Source: Planctomycetota bacterium
GTDB taxonomy: Bacteria > Planctomycetota > PUPC01 > DSUN01
DNA length: 32,999 nucleotides
Direction: 5' to 3'
Assembly (NCBI GenBank): GCA_035384565.1
Contig: DAOOIT010000063.1
Span: 1 to 32,999, forward strand
Part shown: positions 15,518 through 27,000 of the stretch, in pieces
How the letters are laid out: every line of letters starts with the position of its first letter
Numbering within the stretch: position 1 is the first letter of the stretch
Notes under the pieces: model-generated
The model's database searches: none
What the model was told of the DNA's origin: nothing
What the model saw: the letters and a program-made list of their open reading frames with translations, nothing else
Translations under genes and position numbers: made by a program

Positions 15518-16417
15518 TCAGCGGAAAATGCGCTGCGCGAAGAAGTAGAGCGCGTTCTTCCAGTGAGCCGGATCATGGCCATTGTCATCCACGTGCCAGA
15601 CATGTGGGACGCCGTTGTCCTTGAGATAGGCGTGGACGCCTTGGCTGATGCGGATCAGGCCGTCCTTATTCCCGCAGGAGAGCCACAGCAGCTTCAGCCG
15701 GGCCTTGACGGCGGCGGGGTCGGGCACCAGTTCCTTCGCCGGCTTCGTGTTGGGTGCGGCGGAAAAGGCGCCCACCCACGCAAACGTGTCGAGGTGCGCC
15801 AGCCCGAAGTTGAGCGACTGCCCGCCGCCCATCGAGAGCCCCGCCAGCGCCCGATGCTCGCGGTCCGCCTGAACCGGGTAGCGCGCCTCGATAGCCGGGA
15901 TAACGTCCTTCAGCAGGTCCTGCTCGAAGGCGGCGAACGCGGGGGCGGACTTGAAGACATCCCCTTCTGCCCGGTCGTTCTTCTGCGCCCGGCCGTTCGG
16001 CATCACCACGATCATCGGCCTAGCCTTTCCGTCGGCGACTAGATTGTCGAGCAGCACATCGGGCGTCGCGAAGCGCTGCCACTCCGTCTCATCGCCCCCG
16101 ATCCCGTGCAAGAGATACAGCACCGGATACTTCTTCGCCTTCGAGTAGCCGGGAGGCGTGTAGACCTGCATCTTCCGCGTCGTCCCAACCGACTTCGACT
16201 CATAGCTCACCATCTCCAACCGGCCGTGCAAGATCCCCTCGCGCCTCTTGTCAAACCCGGGCGGCGGATCGGGGAACGCCCGAACATCGTCCTTATTGAG
16301 CACAATCGGCCCCCCGAACCCGCGCTCTCCCCCTTGCGCGCGGCTCACAAGGGTAGCCGGGGCGATCGCCAACAAGGCGCTTAGCAGAGGTGGGAGCGAA
16401 TGACTCAGTCTGGCCAT
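15518..16417 (-). CDS. Secreted carbohydrate esterase (esterase D / CE1-like alpha/beta hydrolase)
   Basis: This protein of 299 residues has a signal peptide (about 1-27) and an alpha/beta-hydrolase fold of the putative-esterase family that includes enterochelin, feruloyl and acetylxylan esterases. Visible features are the YTPPGYSKAKKYPVLYLLHG strand-turn, nucleophile Ser195 in GLSMGGG, a probable acid Asp252 (CGNKDGL) and His281 (NGHDPAHW). The frame is open to an upstream ATG (16453), but ATG 16417 begins directly at the signal peptide and has GGAGAG upstream, so I prefer it. As first gene of the esterase / UroD-like / lyase / enolase group it may remove acyl groups from a polysaccharide before lyase attack. 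Confidence 0.83.
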   Translation of the reverse strand: MARLSHSLPPLLSALLAIAPATLVSRAQGGERGFGGPIVLNKDDVRAFPDPPPGFDKRREGILHGRLEMVSYESKSVGTTRKMQVYTPPGYSKAKKYPVLYLLHGIGGDETEWQRFATPDVLLDNLVADGKARPMIVVMPNGRAQKNDRAEGDVFKSAPAFAAFEQDLLKDVIPAIEARYPVQADREHRALAGLSMGGGQSLNFGLAHLDTFAWVGAFSAAPNTKPAKELVPDPAAVKARLKLLWLSCGNKDGLIRISQGVHAYLKDNGVPHVWHVDDNGHDPAHWKNALYFFAQRIFR

Positions 16418-16453
16418 AGTGTGGACTCTCCGCGGGGTTCGACACGAAGGCAT

Positions 16454-16747
16454 TCACCTGCCAGTGGGGCGTATGCGATAGGTCTTCATCGGCTGCACCG
16501 GGATGATCTCGACAGTGAGGTCGCGTTTCTCTCCGAGGCTGGCGAACCACTGGCGCAGGCCGTACACGCGGAGACGGTTCTTCGTCTCCATGCGGACCCT
16601 GCCCTGTACAGGCACATTGCTCTCTCCGAGAAGCAGGTCAACAGTGGTGCCGGGCGGGGGGAACAGGTGTCTGTCATCACCCTTGATGTAGATGTAACCA
16701 TTATGGCGGTACGAGGTCGGCACGTTGTAGGCGAGTGTCGCTGGCAT
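16454..16747 (-). CDS. Small conserved-looking protein of unknown function
   Basis: The 97-residue protein starts at ATG 16747, which has GAGGAGG four bases upstream; an in-frame ATG at 16771 lacks this. It looks mostly beta-stranded (YIYIKGDD, TTVDLLLGE, VQGRVRME, DLTVEIIPV), with a conserved-looking YGLRQWFASLGEKRD segment. No signal peptide or membrane segment is seen. I do not recognise the family. It lies 42 bases downstream of the PIN toxin and 36 bases upstream of the esterase start, on the same strand. It could belong to the toxin unit or simply be a neighbour. Confidence 0.6.
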   Translation of the reverse strand: MPATLAYNVPTSYRHNGYIYIKGDDRHLFPPPGTTVDLLLGESNVPVQGRVRMETKNRLRVYGLRQWFASLGEKRDLTVEIIPVQPMKTYRIRPTGR

Positions 16748-16789
16748 GGGTCCTCCTCGGGTGTTGGGCACAAGGGGTTCCTGGACACC

Positions 16790-17236
16790 TTACTGATCCA
16801 GCAGGTTGTCCAGGACAATGATCCTGAGGCCGGGGAGCGTCGGCAGGTCAGTGTCGTTGGTGACGAAAGAGGTGGCCCCCTCGCGGAGCGCGGCGGCGAT
16901 CTGGACGGCGTCGGGGGTGCGCAGGTTGTGTTTGGCCCTCAACCGCGCGGTGTCTTCGGCGATCTCGGGCGTAACGTTCAGTGTGGCCAAGTGCGCCGCC
17001 CTCAGCAGAATCCTACGGTAGTTCTCGGCAAGACCGAGAGCGCCCTTCCTGAATGGGTGGGGCAGAACCTCACACAGGGTCAGCACGGAGGTCACAGCGG
17101 AGAACTCGCCGCGGTCCAACACCTCAGAAAAAGGCACGAGGACAGGGCGGTACTTCGGATGATCCTCCATGAAGTAGATGAACGGCGCCGTGTCCACTCC
17201 CACGACGGTGCCCCGCAGTTGGCTCACCCATTCCAT
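16790..17236 (-). CDS. PIN-domain ribonuclease toxin, VapC-like
   Basis: The 148-residue protein carries the acidic quartet of PIN-domain nucleases: Asp15 (GVDTAPFIY), Glu56 (LCEV), Asp109 (TPDAVQIA) and Asp128/Asp130 (TNDTDLP). VapC-type toxins of this family cut tRNA or rRNA in the cytoplasm when not bound by antitoxin. Length is at the long end of normal. Its start overlaps the end of the upstream small gene by 13 bases, the classic toxin-antitoxin coupling. I place the start at ATG 17236. Confidence 0.85.
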   Translation of the reverse strand: MEWVSQLRGTVVGVDTAPFIYFMEDHPKYRPVLVPFSEVLDRGEFSAVTSVLTLCEVLPHPFRKGALGLAENYRRILLRAAHLATLNVTPEIAEDTARLRAKHNLRTPDAVQIAAALREGATSFVTNDTDLPTLPGLRIIVLDNLLDQ

Positions 17237-17442
17237 GAGGCGCGCTCCCGGTCAACATACTCCTGGGCATCAACGCCATCCCAGACCTCTTTGCCCAGGC
17301 CCCGCAATTCGAGAATACTGGCCGGGCGGTCGCCGTTCCGGCGCCGGAGCATAGCCGCAATGTCCCCAAGCAGGCGAAGCTGCTCCTCGGACTCGAGCCG
17401 CTCGACGCAGTTCAGCAGTTCCAGGTACTCTCTGGCGCTCAC
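17224..17442 (-). CDS. Antitoxin partner of the PIN toxin
   Basis: This protein of 72 residues starts at GTG 17442, with AGGAGG (17455-17450) seven bases upstream. The N-terminal half is helical (EYLELLNCVERLESEEQ). The C-terminal half, ILELRGLGKEVW followed by an Asp/Glu/Arg-rich tail ending near ASWNG, is the sort of toxin-binding tail found in antitoxins paired with PIN proteins. No clear DNA-binding domain is seen, so autoregulation is uncertain. A good promoter lies directly upstream. Assignment rests on size, tail and the 13-base overlap with the toxin. Confidence 0.75.
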   Translation of the reverse strand: MSAREYLELLNCVERLESEEQLRLLGDIAAMLRRRNGDRPASILELRGLGKEVWDGVDAQEYVDRERASWNG

Positions 17443-17476
17443 TCGCGTGCCTCCTGGCTAGCGCCCTCACACCGTT

Positions 17477-17505
17477 ATCATATCCCCTGAGCGAGCGGTG
17501 GTCAA
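17477..17505 (-). promoter_or_regulatory. Promoter of the toxin-antitoxin unit
   Basis: On the minus strand TTGACC (17505-17500) and TATGAT (17482-17477) are separated by 17 bases. The -35 box overlaps the stop codon of the PQQ-protein gene (17502-17504). The start near 17470 gives a leader of about 28 bases. It may also drive the downstream genes. Confidence 0.65.
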
Positions 17506-18764
17506 GACTTGTTGCCGCCGAGGGAGAAGAGCTGCGTGCGGGTGCGGAGGTACATCACGCCGTTGGCGACAGCGGGGGTGGCGCTGCTGGACTCGCCGAG
17601 CGGGACGCGGGCGAGGAGCTCGAACTTGTCGGATGCCGCCAGGACGATGACGTCGCCGTTGCGGGAGATGCAGTAGAGCCGGCCAGCGATGCAAACAGGG
17701 GAGCCGTGGAACACACCGCCCTGTATGCGCTCCCGCCAGACCAGCTGCCCCGTGGCCGTGCTGTGGCAGGCCACCGTACCCTCCTCGCTCCAGAGGTAGA
17801 GCCGTCCATTCCAGGCGACGGGGGTTGAGACGCGGGGGACAGGCTTAGGGATTTCCCAGGCCACGGCAGGGTTTGCGCCATGCTTCTTCGAGGGCGGGCG
17901 GACGGCGACGAAGTGGCCGCCCGTCATGAAGTACGAATCGCCCGCGATGACCAGGCCGTCGGCCACGACGGGCGAGCTGACGCACTCCTTGAGGAGGTCG
18001 CCGATCTCCCAGAGCACCTTGCCGCTGGCCGGCTCGACCGCGGTGAAGCCGTGGGAGGTGCTGACGAAGATGAGCTCCGTCCGCCCCCCCTCGTCCTGGC
18101 GGGTGCAGGGCGTGGCGTAGACGCACCAGGTGGTCTTTCGGTCAATCTGCCAGCGGGTCTCGCCCGTCTTGCGGTCCACGGCGATGAGGCTGCTCTTGGG
18201 CTGTTTGTCGGGGGGACGGCTGGTGGTCTGGTAGTCGCCCTGCTCGTTGGCCAGGATGACGAGGCTGCCGAGGATGACGGGCGAGCTTCCACTGCCGTGG
18301 AGCGCCGTGAATGGCCCCAGGTTGCGGCGCCAGATGTCCCTGCCGTCGCGGTCGAGGGCGAGGAGCGTCACCTCCTCGGGCGTGGTCCAGGTGACGACAA
18401 CGCCGTCGGCATCGGCGGCTGGGGAGGCGGAGGCGAAGCTGTTGGCGGCGTTGTGGCGGTACTTCGTGGAAGCAAAGTCGCGCCGCCACAGTGTGCGGCC
18501 GTCGGAGACGTGGAGGCAGGCAACCGTTCGCGCGGCCGTCTCGGGGTCGGCGCACGTGAGGTAGATGCGCTCGCCGACGACGGCGGGCGAGGAGTGGCCT
18601 TCGCCGGGGAGTTTTACCTTCCAGTTGTAGTCGTCGGCGGTCCACTTCGCGGGGATGGTCGTGGCGTCGCTGATGCCGGCCCCGCCCGGGCCTCGGAACC
18701 GCGGCCAGTCCTGGGCGTGCGCCGACAGGCCCGCCAAGGCAATGCAGATGGAGAGATATGACAT
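17502..18764 (-). CDS. Secreted PQQ-repeat (BamB-like) beta-propeller protein
   Basis: The 420-residue protein begins with a signal peptide (1-17, SAHAQ) followed by DWPRFRGPGGAGIS, the opening typical of a large Planctomycete/Verrucomicrobia family of exported PQQ-binding-like propellers. Repeats of the type WRRNLGPF, WEIGDLLK and VWRERIQGG mark the blades. The fold resembles BamB and quinoprotein dehydrogenases, but no dehydrogenase residues are evident, so it probably binds partners or glycans rather than being an enzyme. I chose ATG 18764 rather than 18830, because it directly precedes the signal peptide. Upstream there is a TTGACA with weak -10 box that would place the transcript start on this ATG. 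Confidence 0.82.
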   Translation of the reverse strand: MSYLSICIALAGLSAHAQDWPRFRGPGGAGISDATTIPAKWTADDYNWKVKLPGEGHSSPAVVGERIYLTCADPETAARTVACLHVSDGRTLWRRDFASTKYRHNAANSFASASPAADADGVVVTWTTPEEVTLLALDRDGRDIWRRNLGPFTALHGSGSSPVILGSLVILANEQGDYQTTSRPPDKQPKSSLIAVDRKTGETRWQIDRKTTWCVYATPCTRQDEGGRTELIFVSTSHGFTAVEPASGKVLWEIGDLLKECVSSPVVADGLVIAGDSYFMTGGHFVAVRPPSKKHGANPAVAWEIPKPVPRVSTPVAWNGRLYLWSEEGTVACHSTATGQLVWRERIQGGVFHGSPVCIAGRLYCISRNGDVIVLAASDKFELLARVPLGESSSATPAVANGVMYLRTRTQLFSLGGNKS

Positions 18765-18770
18765 GTCACC

Positions 18771-18799
18771 AGCATGCCACGCGGCCGCCGCTGTGTCAA
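18771..18799 (-). promoter_or_regulatory. Possible promoter of the PQQ-protein gene
   Basis: On the minus strand TTGACA (18799-18794) and CATGCT (18776-18771) are separated by 17 bases. The -35 box is perfect and the -10 box weak. The start would coincide with the ATG at 18764. Confidence 0.35.
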
Positions 18800-18850
18800 C
18801 GAAGGCGATAGGCCCACACGCGGGGCGCATGTGGGTACGTGGGCTGGCGG

Positions 18851-20746
<1,896 letters not shown>

Positions 20747-20796
20747 GGCGACGACTCCGCTCGGGTTCCATCGGCCCACCGGCCCTTGCTATTCGC

Positions 20797-20824
20797 ATTC
20801 TAGCGCTTTGCCGTGCCGTGTCAA
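20797..20824 (-). promoter_or_regulatory. acs promoter
   Basis: On the minus strand TTGACA (20824-20819) and TAGAAT (20802-20797) are separated by 16 bases, giving a leader of about 45 bases. Confidence 0.7.
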
Positions 20825-20836
20825 ACGTTGTTGCAG

Positions 20837-20864
20837 TTGACGAGGCACCAGGAATCGCTACTCT
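20837..20864 (+). promoter_or_regulatory. Promoter of the glycoside hydrolase operon
   Basis: TTGACG (20837-20842) and TACTCT (20859-20864) are separated by 16 bases, back to back with the acs promoter. Confidence 0.5.
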
Positions 20865-20895
20865 GGTGGGAAGCACTCTTGAGAGGAGACGGCCT

Positions 20896-23800
20896 GTGAA
20901 CCAAGCGAGCGCGGTGCTGTGGCGGCTGGCGATTGCCGCGAGTGTGGTGGCGGGCGGAGGGGCTCTGGGCGCGCCCGATCTGCTGCTGCCCGAGAACCTG
21001 AAGACGATGGGCTGCGCGGCGCCCGACACGAAGCTCATGTTCCTGCGCTCGAGCCAGCCGGGGAACGTCTTCTATCCCGGCGATTCGGTGGACCTGACGC
21101 TCAAGGTGACGCGGGACAAGGAGCCGCTGAAGTCGATCACGCTGGAAGTCATCGAGATCGCGGCGCGGCAGAACAGGTATCTTCCAGGGATGTCGGTGAT
21201 GACAGCGCCGGTGGCCATCGAGAACCTCGGGCCGCGCGGTAAGGTGGATGTGTCAGTGTCCGTCGAGGACAAGGAGGGGGCGACGGCGGAAGTGGAGGCC
21301 AGGGGCCTGCCCGTGCCCGCCCGCTACGGCACGTATGCGGTCACTATCGCCCCGAACGGCAAGAACCCGCAGTTCCTCTGCACGCTCCTGCGGGCGATGA
21401 AGCCGAAGGAGGGCTTCGATGTTGACGCCCCGGTCTTCGGCGAGGGGCAATTCCTGACCCACGACAGCCAGAATCCCGAGCACATCCGCACGCGGGCGCT
21501 CACGCTGGGGCGCTTGGGCATCAAGGGCGTCCGCATCGAGCTGGGCTGGGCCGAGGGCAAGCCCGGCACCTACGACTGGTCCCGCTACGATGCCCTGATG
21601 GGCAGCCTGGCCGAGGCCAAGATCAATGCCCTCGTCACGATGGGCGGCCACCCCTACTGGACCTATCCCCTCGGCCAGCCCACCCCCGCCTGCATCCCCG
21701 AGAAGCCCGACCACTCCTGCCAGCCGAAACACTACGAGGCGTTCGGCAAGTGGATATATGCCTTCTGCGACCGCTACTGGCAGCGCGGCAACGGCGCCCT
21801 CTGGGCCATCGAGCACTGGAACGAGCCCTGGGAGGGCATCTCCATCAGCGGCTGGGAGAGCGACTCCAACCACTACCGCGCCCTGATGAAGCAGATAGCC
21901 GACAACGCTCGCAAGGTGAGCCGCCGCATCAAGACCGCCGCCGCGTGCTCCATCATGAACACCGAGGACAAGTTCCTCGCGGGCGAGGACCGCAACGAGC
22001 TGGCGAAGCTGGTGGACATCTTCACCGACCACTACGTGCCGCCGCGCACGAGCTACGGCCCGATGGTCGCCAAGTTCTGGGGCAAGGAGAGCACGGACAC
22101 CGAGACCTGGATCGCCGCCTCCGAGGTCCTGCTGCCACAGATCGTCACACAGTTCCTCGCCTGCGGCCAGGACCGCATGACCCCGTGGCACCCGGCGATG
22201 ACGTACTTCAAGGTGCCCGGCTCGCCCATGGAGTTCCAGATGCCCAACCCCGTGGCGCTCGCCTCGAACGTCTTCAACGTGATGATGACGGGGCGGAAGT
22301 TCGAGCGCATGCTCTTCCACACGCATCTGCCGTGGGCATTCCAGTTCGGGACCGGGCGCGACGCGATGGTCGTGCTCTTTGGCAAGCTCTATGCCCCGCA
22401 CGGCGGCGACCCGAAGGACGTCCTCTGGTGGCAGCTCCAGGCCCACGAGGGCGGCACGATCGCCATTGACAACAGCGACGGCCGCCTTGAGTTCTACGAT
22501 ATCGCCGGCAACCGCGAGTTCGAGGGGCAGAAGCAGGTCACGCTCCCGATGGACTACCTGAGCCGCTACATTCGCTCGCCGCGCGGCGGCATCCGCCTTA
22601 TCGAGCAGCGCCTCCGCGAGGCACGAATTGAGGGCGTCGGACCGGTGGAAATCCTCCTGCGGGACTTCACGGCGCCCATTGACACCCCCGGCGCGGCCCT
22701 GACCGCTGCCGCGCACAACCTCCTCAATCGCCCGATCAAGGGCACACTCAAGGTCACGCCCCCCCCTGGCATCGCGCTGAAGGACGACACGCTGCCGCTT
22801 GACCTCAAGGCGGGCGAAACGCGCGAGCTGAAGTTTCAGCCGGCGCAGGCCAAGCCATTGCCCGCCAATGCCTACCTTTTCAAGGCCGAGTTCGTTTCTG
22901 ATGCCGGCAAGGCGGAATGGGCGGAGTACCTCAACGTCGTCGCGGCCAGGCGCGGCACGAAGAAGGTGGATGGCAACCTTGACGACTGGAAGGACGACCT
23001 GGGCGTGCTAGCCGATGCCAAGCTCCAGAAGGTTGACCCCACGCAGCAGGCGTGGATGCCGTTTCTCCAGGCTAAGGATGCCCAGCCCGATGGCGCGTTC
23101 GCCGAGGTGAAGCTCGCCTGGGACGATGCCTTCCTCTACGTCGCCGCCCGAGTGCTCGACCAGAGCGACTACCCCGGCCATCAGCGGCTCGAGACGTGGG
23201 ACGAGGAGCAGTACTTCCGCAGTGCAAAGGACGACGCTGTCTGCGAACGGCTGCGGCCATACCGCAAGTTCGTCCTCGCCAACATGCGCGACGCGAAGAC
23301 CGCCGAGAAGATGAAGGCCGACCCCGAATGGCCGGCCTACCAGAAGCTCATCGAGAGCGACCCCGAGCTGAAGCACGCCATCACCAGCAACGCCGCAAGC
23401 GTCTACTTCCAGGCGAAGGACCGCAACCCGAAGGCCACATTCGCCGACGCCTACTACGTCTACAAGAAGGTGCCCTGGGGCGAGCAGCCCTGGGCGGGGG
23501 ATAACCTCCAGCTCGGCTTCGACTTCCTGCCCGACTACCACTACAACATGAAGCTCGACACCGACCGGGTGCCCTGGGGCTTCCACGCGATGCCCGACAC
23601 TGACTACGAGTTCTCGGCCTACCAGTGCACCGATGGCAAGAGTGAGCTTTGGCGCATCCTCGCCCCTGGGATGCCCCGGAGCCATCACTACCCGCGCCAG
23701 CCGAGAGCCAAGTTCGACCAGGGACCCGTCAAGGGCGGCCAGCACGCCGTCAAGCGCGAAGGCAAAGTCACCACCTACGAACTCGCCATCCCCTGGTCCG

Positions 23801-24003
23801 AGTTCGTAGTGCGCCCCTCGGGCCGTTCCGCGCGGCCCAAGCCGGGCGAAACCTTCGGCTTTACCTTCCGCGTGAACAATAACGAGAAGCCCGACATCCT
23901 CTATGGCGCCGACAAGAGCGCCACGAAGTCCAACGGCCTCTCTTTGCACCCCTATTGGGAGAGCAAGCCGAGCTGCGGCATCCGCTGGGCGCTGCGAGAC
24001 TAA
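20896..24003 (+). CDS. Large secreted glycoside hydrolase (clan GH-A type) with C-terminal CBM9-like domain
   Basis: The 1035-residue protein has a signal peptide (about 1-25, GALGAPDLL). A beta-sandwich region (about 45-170) is followed by a TIM barrel (about 185-540). In the barrel, LGIKGVRIELGWAEGKPGTYDW and EHWNEPWEG are typical of clan GH-A retaining enzymes; Glu310 in WNEPW is the likely acid/base. The substrate class (GH5-, GH39- or agarase-like) is not determined. Two more beta domains follow. From about 689 the motif KKVDGNLDDWKDD opens a CBM9/DOMON-like domain that carries the remaining 350 residues. GTG 20896 is preceded by GAGAGGAG at seven bases; the longer open frame overlaps the acs promoter region. 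It heads a plus-strand operon with the next hydrolase. Confidence 0.8.
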   Translation: MNQASAVLWRLAIAASVVAGGGALGAPDLLLPENLKTMGCAAPDTKLMFLRSSQPGNVFYPGDSVDLTLKVTRDKEPLKSITLEVIEIAARQNRYLPGMSVMTAPVAIENLGPRGKVDVSVSVEDKEGATAEVEARGLPVPARYGTYAVTIAPNGKNPQFLCTLLRAMKPKEGFDVDAPVFGEGQFLTHDSQNPEHIRTRALTLGRLGIKGVRIELGWAEGKPGTYDWSRYDALMGSLAEAKINALVTMGGHPYWTYPLGQPTPACIPEKPDHSCQPKHYEAFGKWIYAFCDRYWQRGNGALWAIEHWNEPWEGISISGWESDSNHYRALMKQIADNARKVSRRIKTAAACSIMNTEDKFLAGEDRNELAKLVDIFTDHYVPPRTSYGPMVAKFWGKESTDTETWIAASEVLLPQIVTQFLACGQDRMTPWHPAMTYFKVPGSPMEFQMPNPVALASNVFNVMMTGRKFERMLFHTHLPWAFQFGTGRDAMVVLFGKLYAPHGGDPKDVLWWQLQAHEGGTIAIDNSDGRLEFYDIAGNREFEGQKQVTLPMDYLSRYIRSPRGGIRLIEQRLREARIEGVGPVEILLRDFTAPIDTPGAALTAAAHNLLNRPIKGTLKVTPPPGIALKDDTLPLDLKAGETRELKFQPAQAKPLPANAYLFKAEFVSDAGKAEWAEYLNVVAARRGTKKVDGNLDDWKDDLGVLADAKLQKVDPTQQAWMPFLQAKDAQPDGAFAEVKLAWDDAFLYVAARVLDQSDYPGHQRLETWDEEQYFRSAKDDAVCERLRPYRKFVLANMRDAKTAEKMKADPEWPAYQKLIESDPELKHAITSNAASVYFQAKDRNPKATFADAYYVYKKVPWGEQPWAGDNLQLGFDFLPDYHYNMKLDTDRVPWGFHAMPDTDYEFSAYQCTDGKSELWRILAPGMPRSHHYPRQPRAKFDQGPVKGGQHAVKREGKVTTYELAIPWSEFVVRPSGRSARPKPGETFGFTFRVNNNEKPDILYGADKSATKSNGLSLHPYWESKPSCGIRWALRD

Positions 24004-24007
24004 ACCC

Positions 24008-24061
24008 GTCCGTGTCTGTCCGTGCCAGTCCGTGTCGCTCGGCACACGGACGCACACGGAC
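24008..24061. repeat. Short direct and inverted repeats between hydrolase genes
   Basis: GTCCGTG occurs three times at a 10-base period (24008, 24018, 24028), and its complement CACGGAC twice (24045, 24055). The cluster can fold into a long hairpin around 24035-24042. It lies in the 86-base gap between two cotranscribed genes and has no T-tract, so it is more likely a repeat element or mRNA-processing hairpin than a terminator. Confidence 0.6.
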
Positions 24062-24089
24062 AGGCCCCACGAGGCAAGGCGGAGAACTC

Positions 24090-27000
24090 ATGAACAAGAT
24101 CGCCCTGCTGGCAATCTGCGGCGTCCTCGTTGTGGGGAGGGGCGGGGCAGGGGGCGCGGATGGGCTCCAGTGGCACTGCCACTCCCTCGGCAAACCGAAG
24201 GTGCTCTACCTGGCGGGCAGCCCGAACAACGAGATGTTCGCCGAACAGCTCCGCCACGTGGTGCCGGCAGACGTAGCCTTCGCGCCGCTGCTCTACGGCG
24301 ACCAGGAGATGCACCACCTGTGCGACAAGCCGCTGGAGGAGAGCAAGGAGGACCAGGCATACGTGCTCAAGGAGGGCGCGGCCTACTTCGACGGTCTCGT
24401 CGCCAGGATGCGCGAGTTCCAGGTCGTCATCGCCCAATTCCCCGTCCGCTCGAACGACAAGGCGGAGAGCGAACGCCTCGTCGCCACGCAGAAGGCGCTC
24501 GCCGACTACGCCCGCTCCGGCGGCAAGCTCGTCGTCATCAACCCAGGCTGGGAGGCAGTCTACGAAGGCACGCCCCTGGAGGATGTCCTGCCCATAAGGT
24601 CGGGCAAGGGCAAGTCCTGGGTGTACTCTTGCGGCCCGGCCACCGACCACCCCCTCAGCCGCGGCATCCCGCTGGAGGTCACGGGCGCGCACTTCTACGG
24701 GCCGATCTACGAGCCGGCCGACGCCACTTGTTTGCCCCTGACCGACAACGGAAAACTCACCCGCTTCTGGCACCGCCGGCTTCCGAGCGGCGGGGAGGTG
24801 GTTCACCTCTTCCAGGTCGGCGGCGAGAGGCACCAGTGGCGGGGCGAGAATGCGGCCCTCTACGACCCCGAGCGCCCCGACGACGGCACGGCCTGGAACG
24901 CCTTCTATCGCCGCCTCGTCTACGGCTTGGCCTTTGGCGACAAGGCGTTCCCTGCTCTCGTCAGTGTCTCCGCCAAGCCCAGCCGTGCAGGCAACACGCT
25001 CGCGGCGTCAGTGACGCTCGAGAACCACTCGGATGCGCCGCGCGAGATCGTGATCTCCTTCGACGCTCGCCACCGCCGCTCGCCAGACGGCATCCGCATG
25101 GAGAAGAAGGTGGCGGTTGCCAAGGGCCAGAGCGTCGCACTCCAGTTCGCGCCCGAAGTGAACCTGCCGTGTACCGACGCCTGGCTGCTCGTCACGGCAC
25201 GGGCACTCGATGCCGACGGCAGAACCGTGGTGTCCGAGAGCATGGCCTGGGCGCCCTACATTCATCGCGTGCCGTTGACCGTGAAGACCGACAAGGCCAG
25301 CTACGCCCCAGGCGAGACGATCACTGCCACCATCACTTGGGCGCCTGACGCCGAGGAGGGCGATTACTTGCCCGTGGCCTACGTGGTGGACAGCTCGGGC
25401 CGAGCGCTCACGCGCGCGGCGTTCGAGGTCACAGGCGAGCGTACGGCCACGGCCAAGCTGACCATGCCCGACCGCGGGCCGGAGTTCGTCGGGAGCTACT
25501 GGGTGACCGCGGTCTTCAGCAAAGGCGACCAGATCGCCGGCCTTGCGCGTGCCCAGGTGCAGCTCGACCAGCCGTGGACGATGCGCGAGCGCTTCGAGTG
25601 GTCGGTGTGGACCTGGGGCGGGGGAGGGCGCTTCATTGACCTCATCCGCGACGCGGGCTTCAACGCCCTCGGCTGCATGGGCAACCCCTACACCGCTGAT
25701 CGCTACGGCATGCGCCAGTACGTCGAGGGCACGGGCATCAACACCTTCGGCGTCACTATTGACCACGACAACTGGGAGGCCGTCCGCGCCGCCATGCACA
25801 AGACCATCGAGCGGCACAACCAGGGCGCCCCCGACGCCCGCTCCAAGTCCCTCGTCTCCCTCGGCGAGGAGAGCGGCTTCAAGGACGGTTGGGGGATGCG
25901 CTACTACTGGCCCGAGGACAAGGCGCCCGCCGTGCCCCAGAAGGTCTTCGGCGAACACCTGCGCGAACGCTACGCCGGCCGCCTCGACGTGTTGAACCAG
26001 GAATGGGGCACGAGCTTCGCCTCCTTCGACGACATTCCCCTTGAGAAGGCCAAGGTCAAGTCGCCCGGCCAGGTCTTCGTCACCTCACAGGCCTGGGAGG
26101 CCATGCAGAAGAAGGGCGAGACCAAGCCCGTCATCCCCGTGAACCTCGCCCGCCTCGACCCCAAGCAGCGCTACATCGGCCATTCGGCGCCTTATTGGGA
26201 GACTTACAACTTCTTCGACTGGTACTATCAGAAGTACTGCGACCTGGCGACCGAGGTCTACCGCTCGCGGCGCAACCCCGTGCCACTCACCATCATGAGC
26301 GCCCCAGGCGGCTTCTACCCGAAGGTGGACGTCTACAACTTCGCCGGCCTCGGGCCGTTCTATCCCAAGGAGGCGGCGCTCGTGGGTAACGCCATCGCCC
26401 GACGCGACTACGGCGACATTCCCGGCTTCTCCGCCGCAATGTGGGCGTACTTCGACCTCCGCTCGCTTTGGAACTGCACTGTGATGTCGAGCATCCTCGC
26501 GGGCAACACGCACATTGACTACTGGGTGGACGTGCCGTTGACCTTCAACGCCGACCTCACGCACACGCGGGCGAGCTTCTGGACGAAGGAGCTGCGGGAG
26601 CAGCTTCGCCCCATTGAACCGATCCTCCTCCACAAGCGCTTCGCTTACACCGACGGGCTGGGCATGCTCGTCGGCCAGCAGCCGCTGCCCAAGGGCATCC
26701 TCGGCCAGCACTTCGGCTCGGCCATTGACTGCAATGCGCCCATCTACTCGGCGCTGGAGGAGACGGGCTACATGCCCAAGGTCGTTCACGCGAAGGACCT
26801 CAAGGGCATCAAGGTGCTCGTGGCGTCGCATGCGCAGGTGCTCAGCACCGAGGAGGGCAAGGCGATAGCCGACTTCGTGAAAGGCGGCGGGTTGCTCATT
26901 TCAACGCCGTGGCTTGCCTCCTGCTCGCCCCACGGCAACGCCTTCACCGTCTATCCCGCTGAGGAAACCGGCCTAGCTGAACTGCTCGGCTTCCGGCTCC

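Noticed and set aside
24008..24061. Rho-independent terminator between the hydrolase genes
   Set aside because: A hairpin can form but no T-tract follows on the plus strand, and the next gene lacks an obvious promoter of its own.
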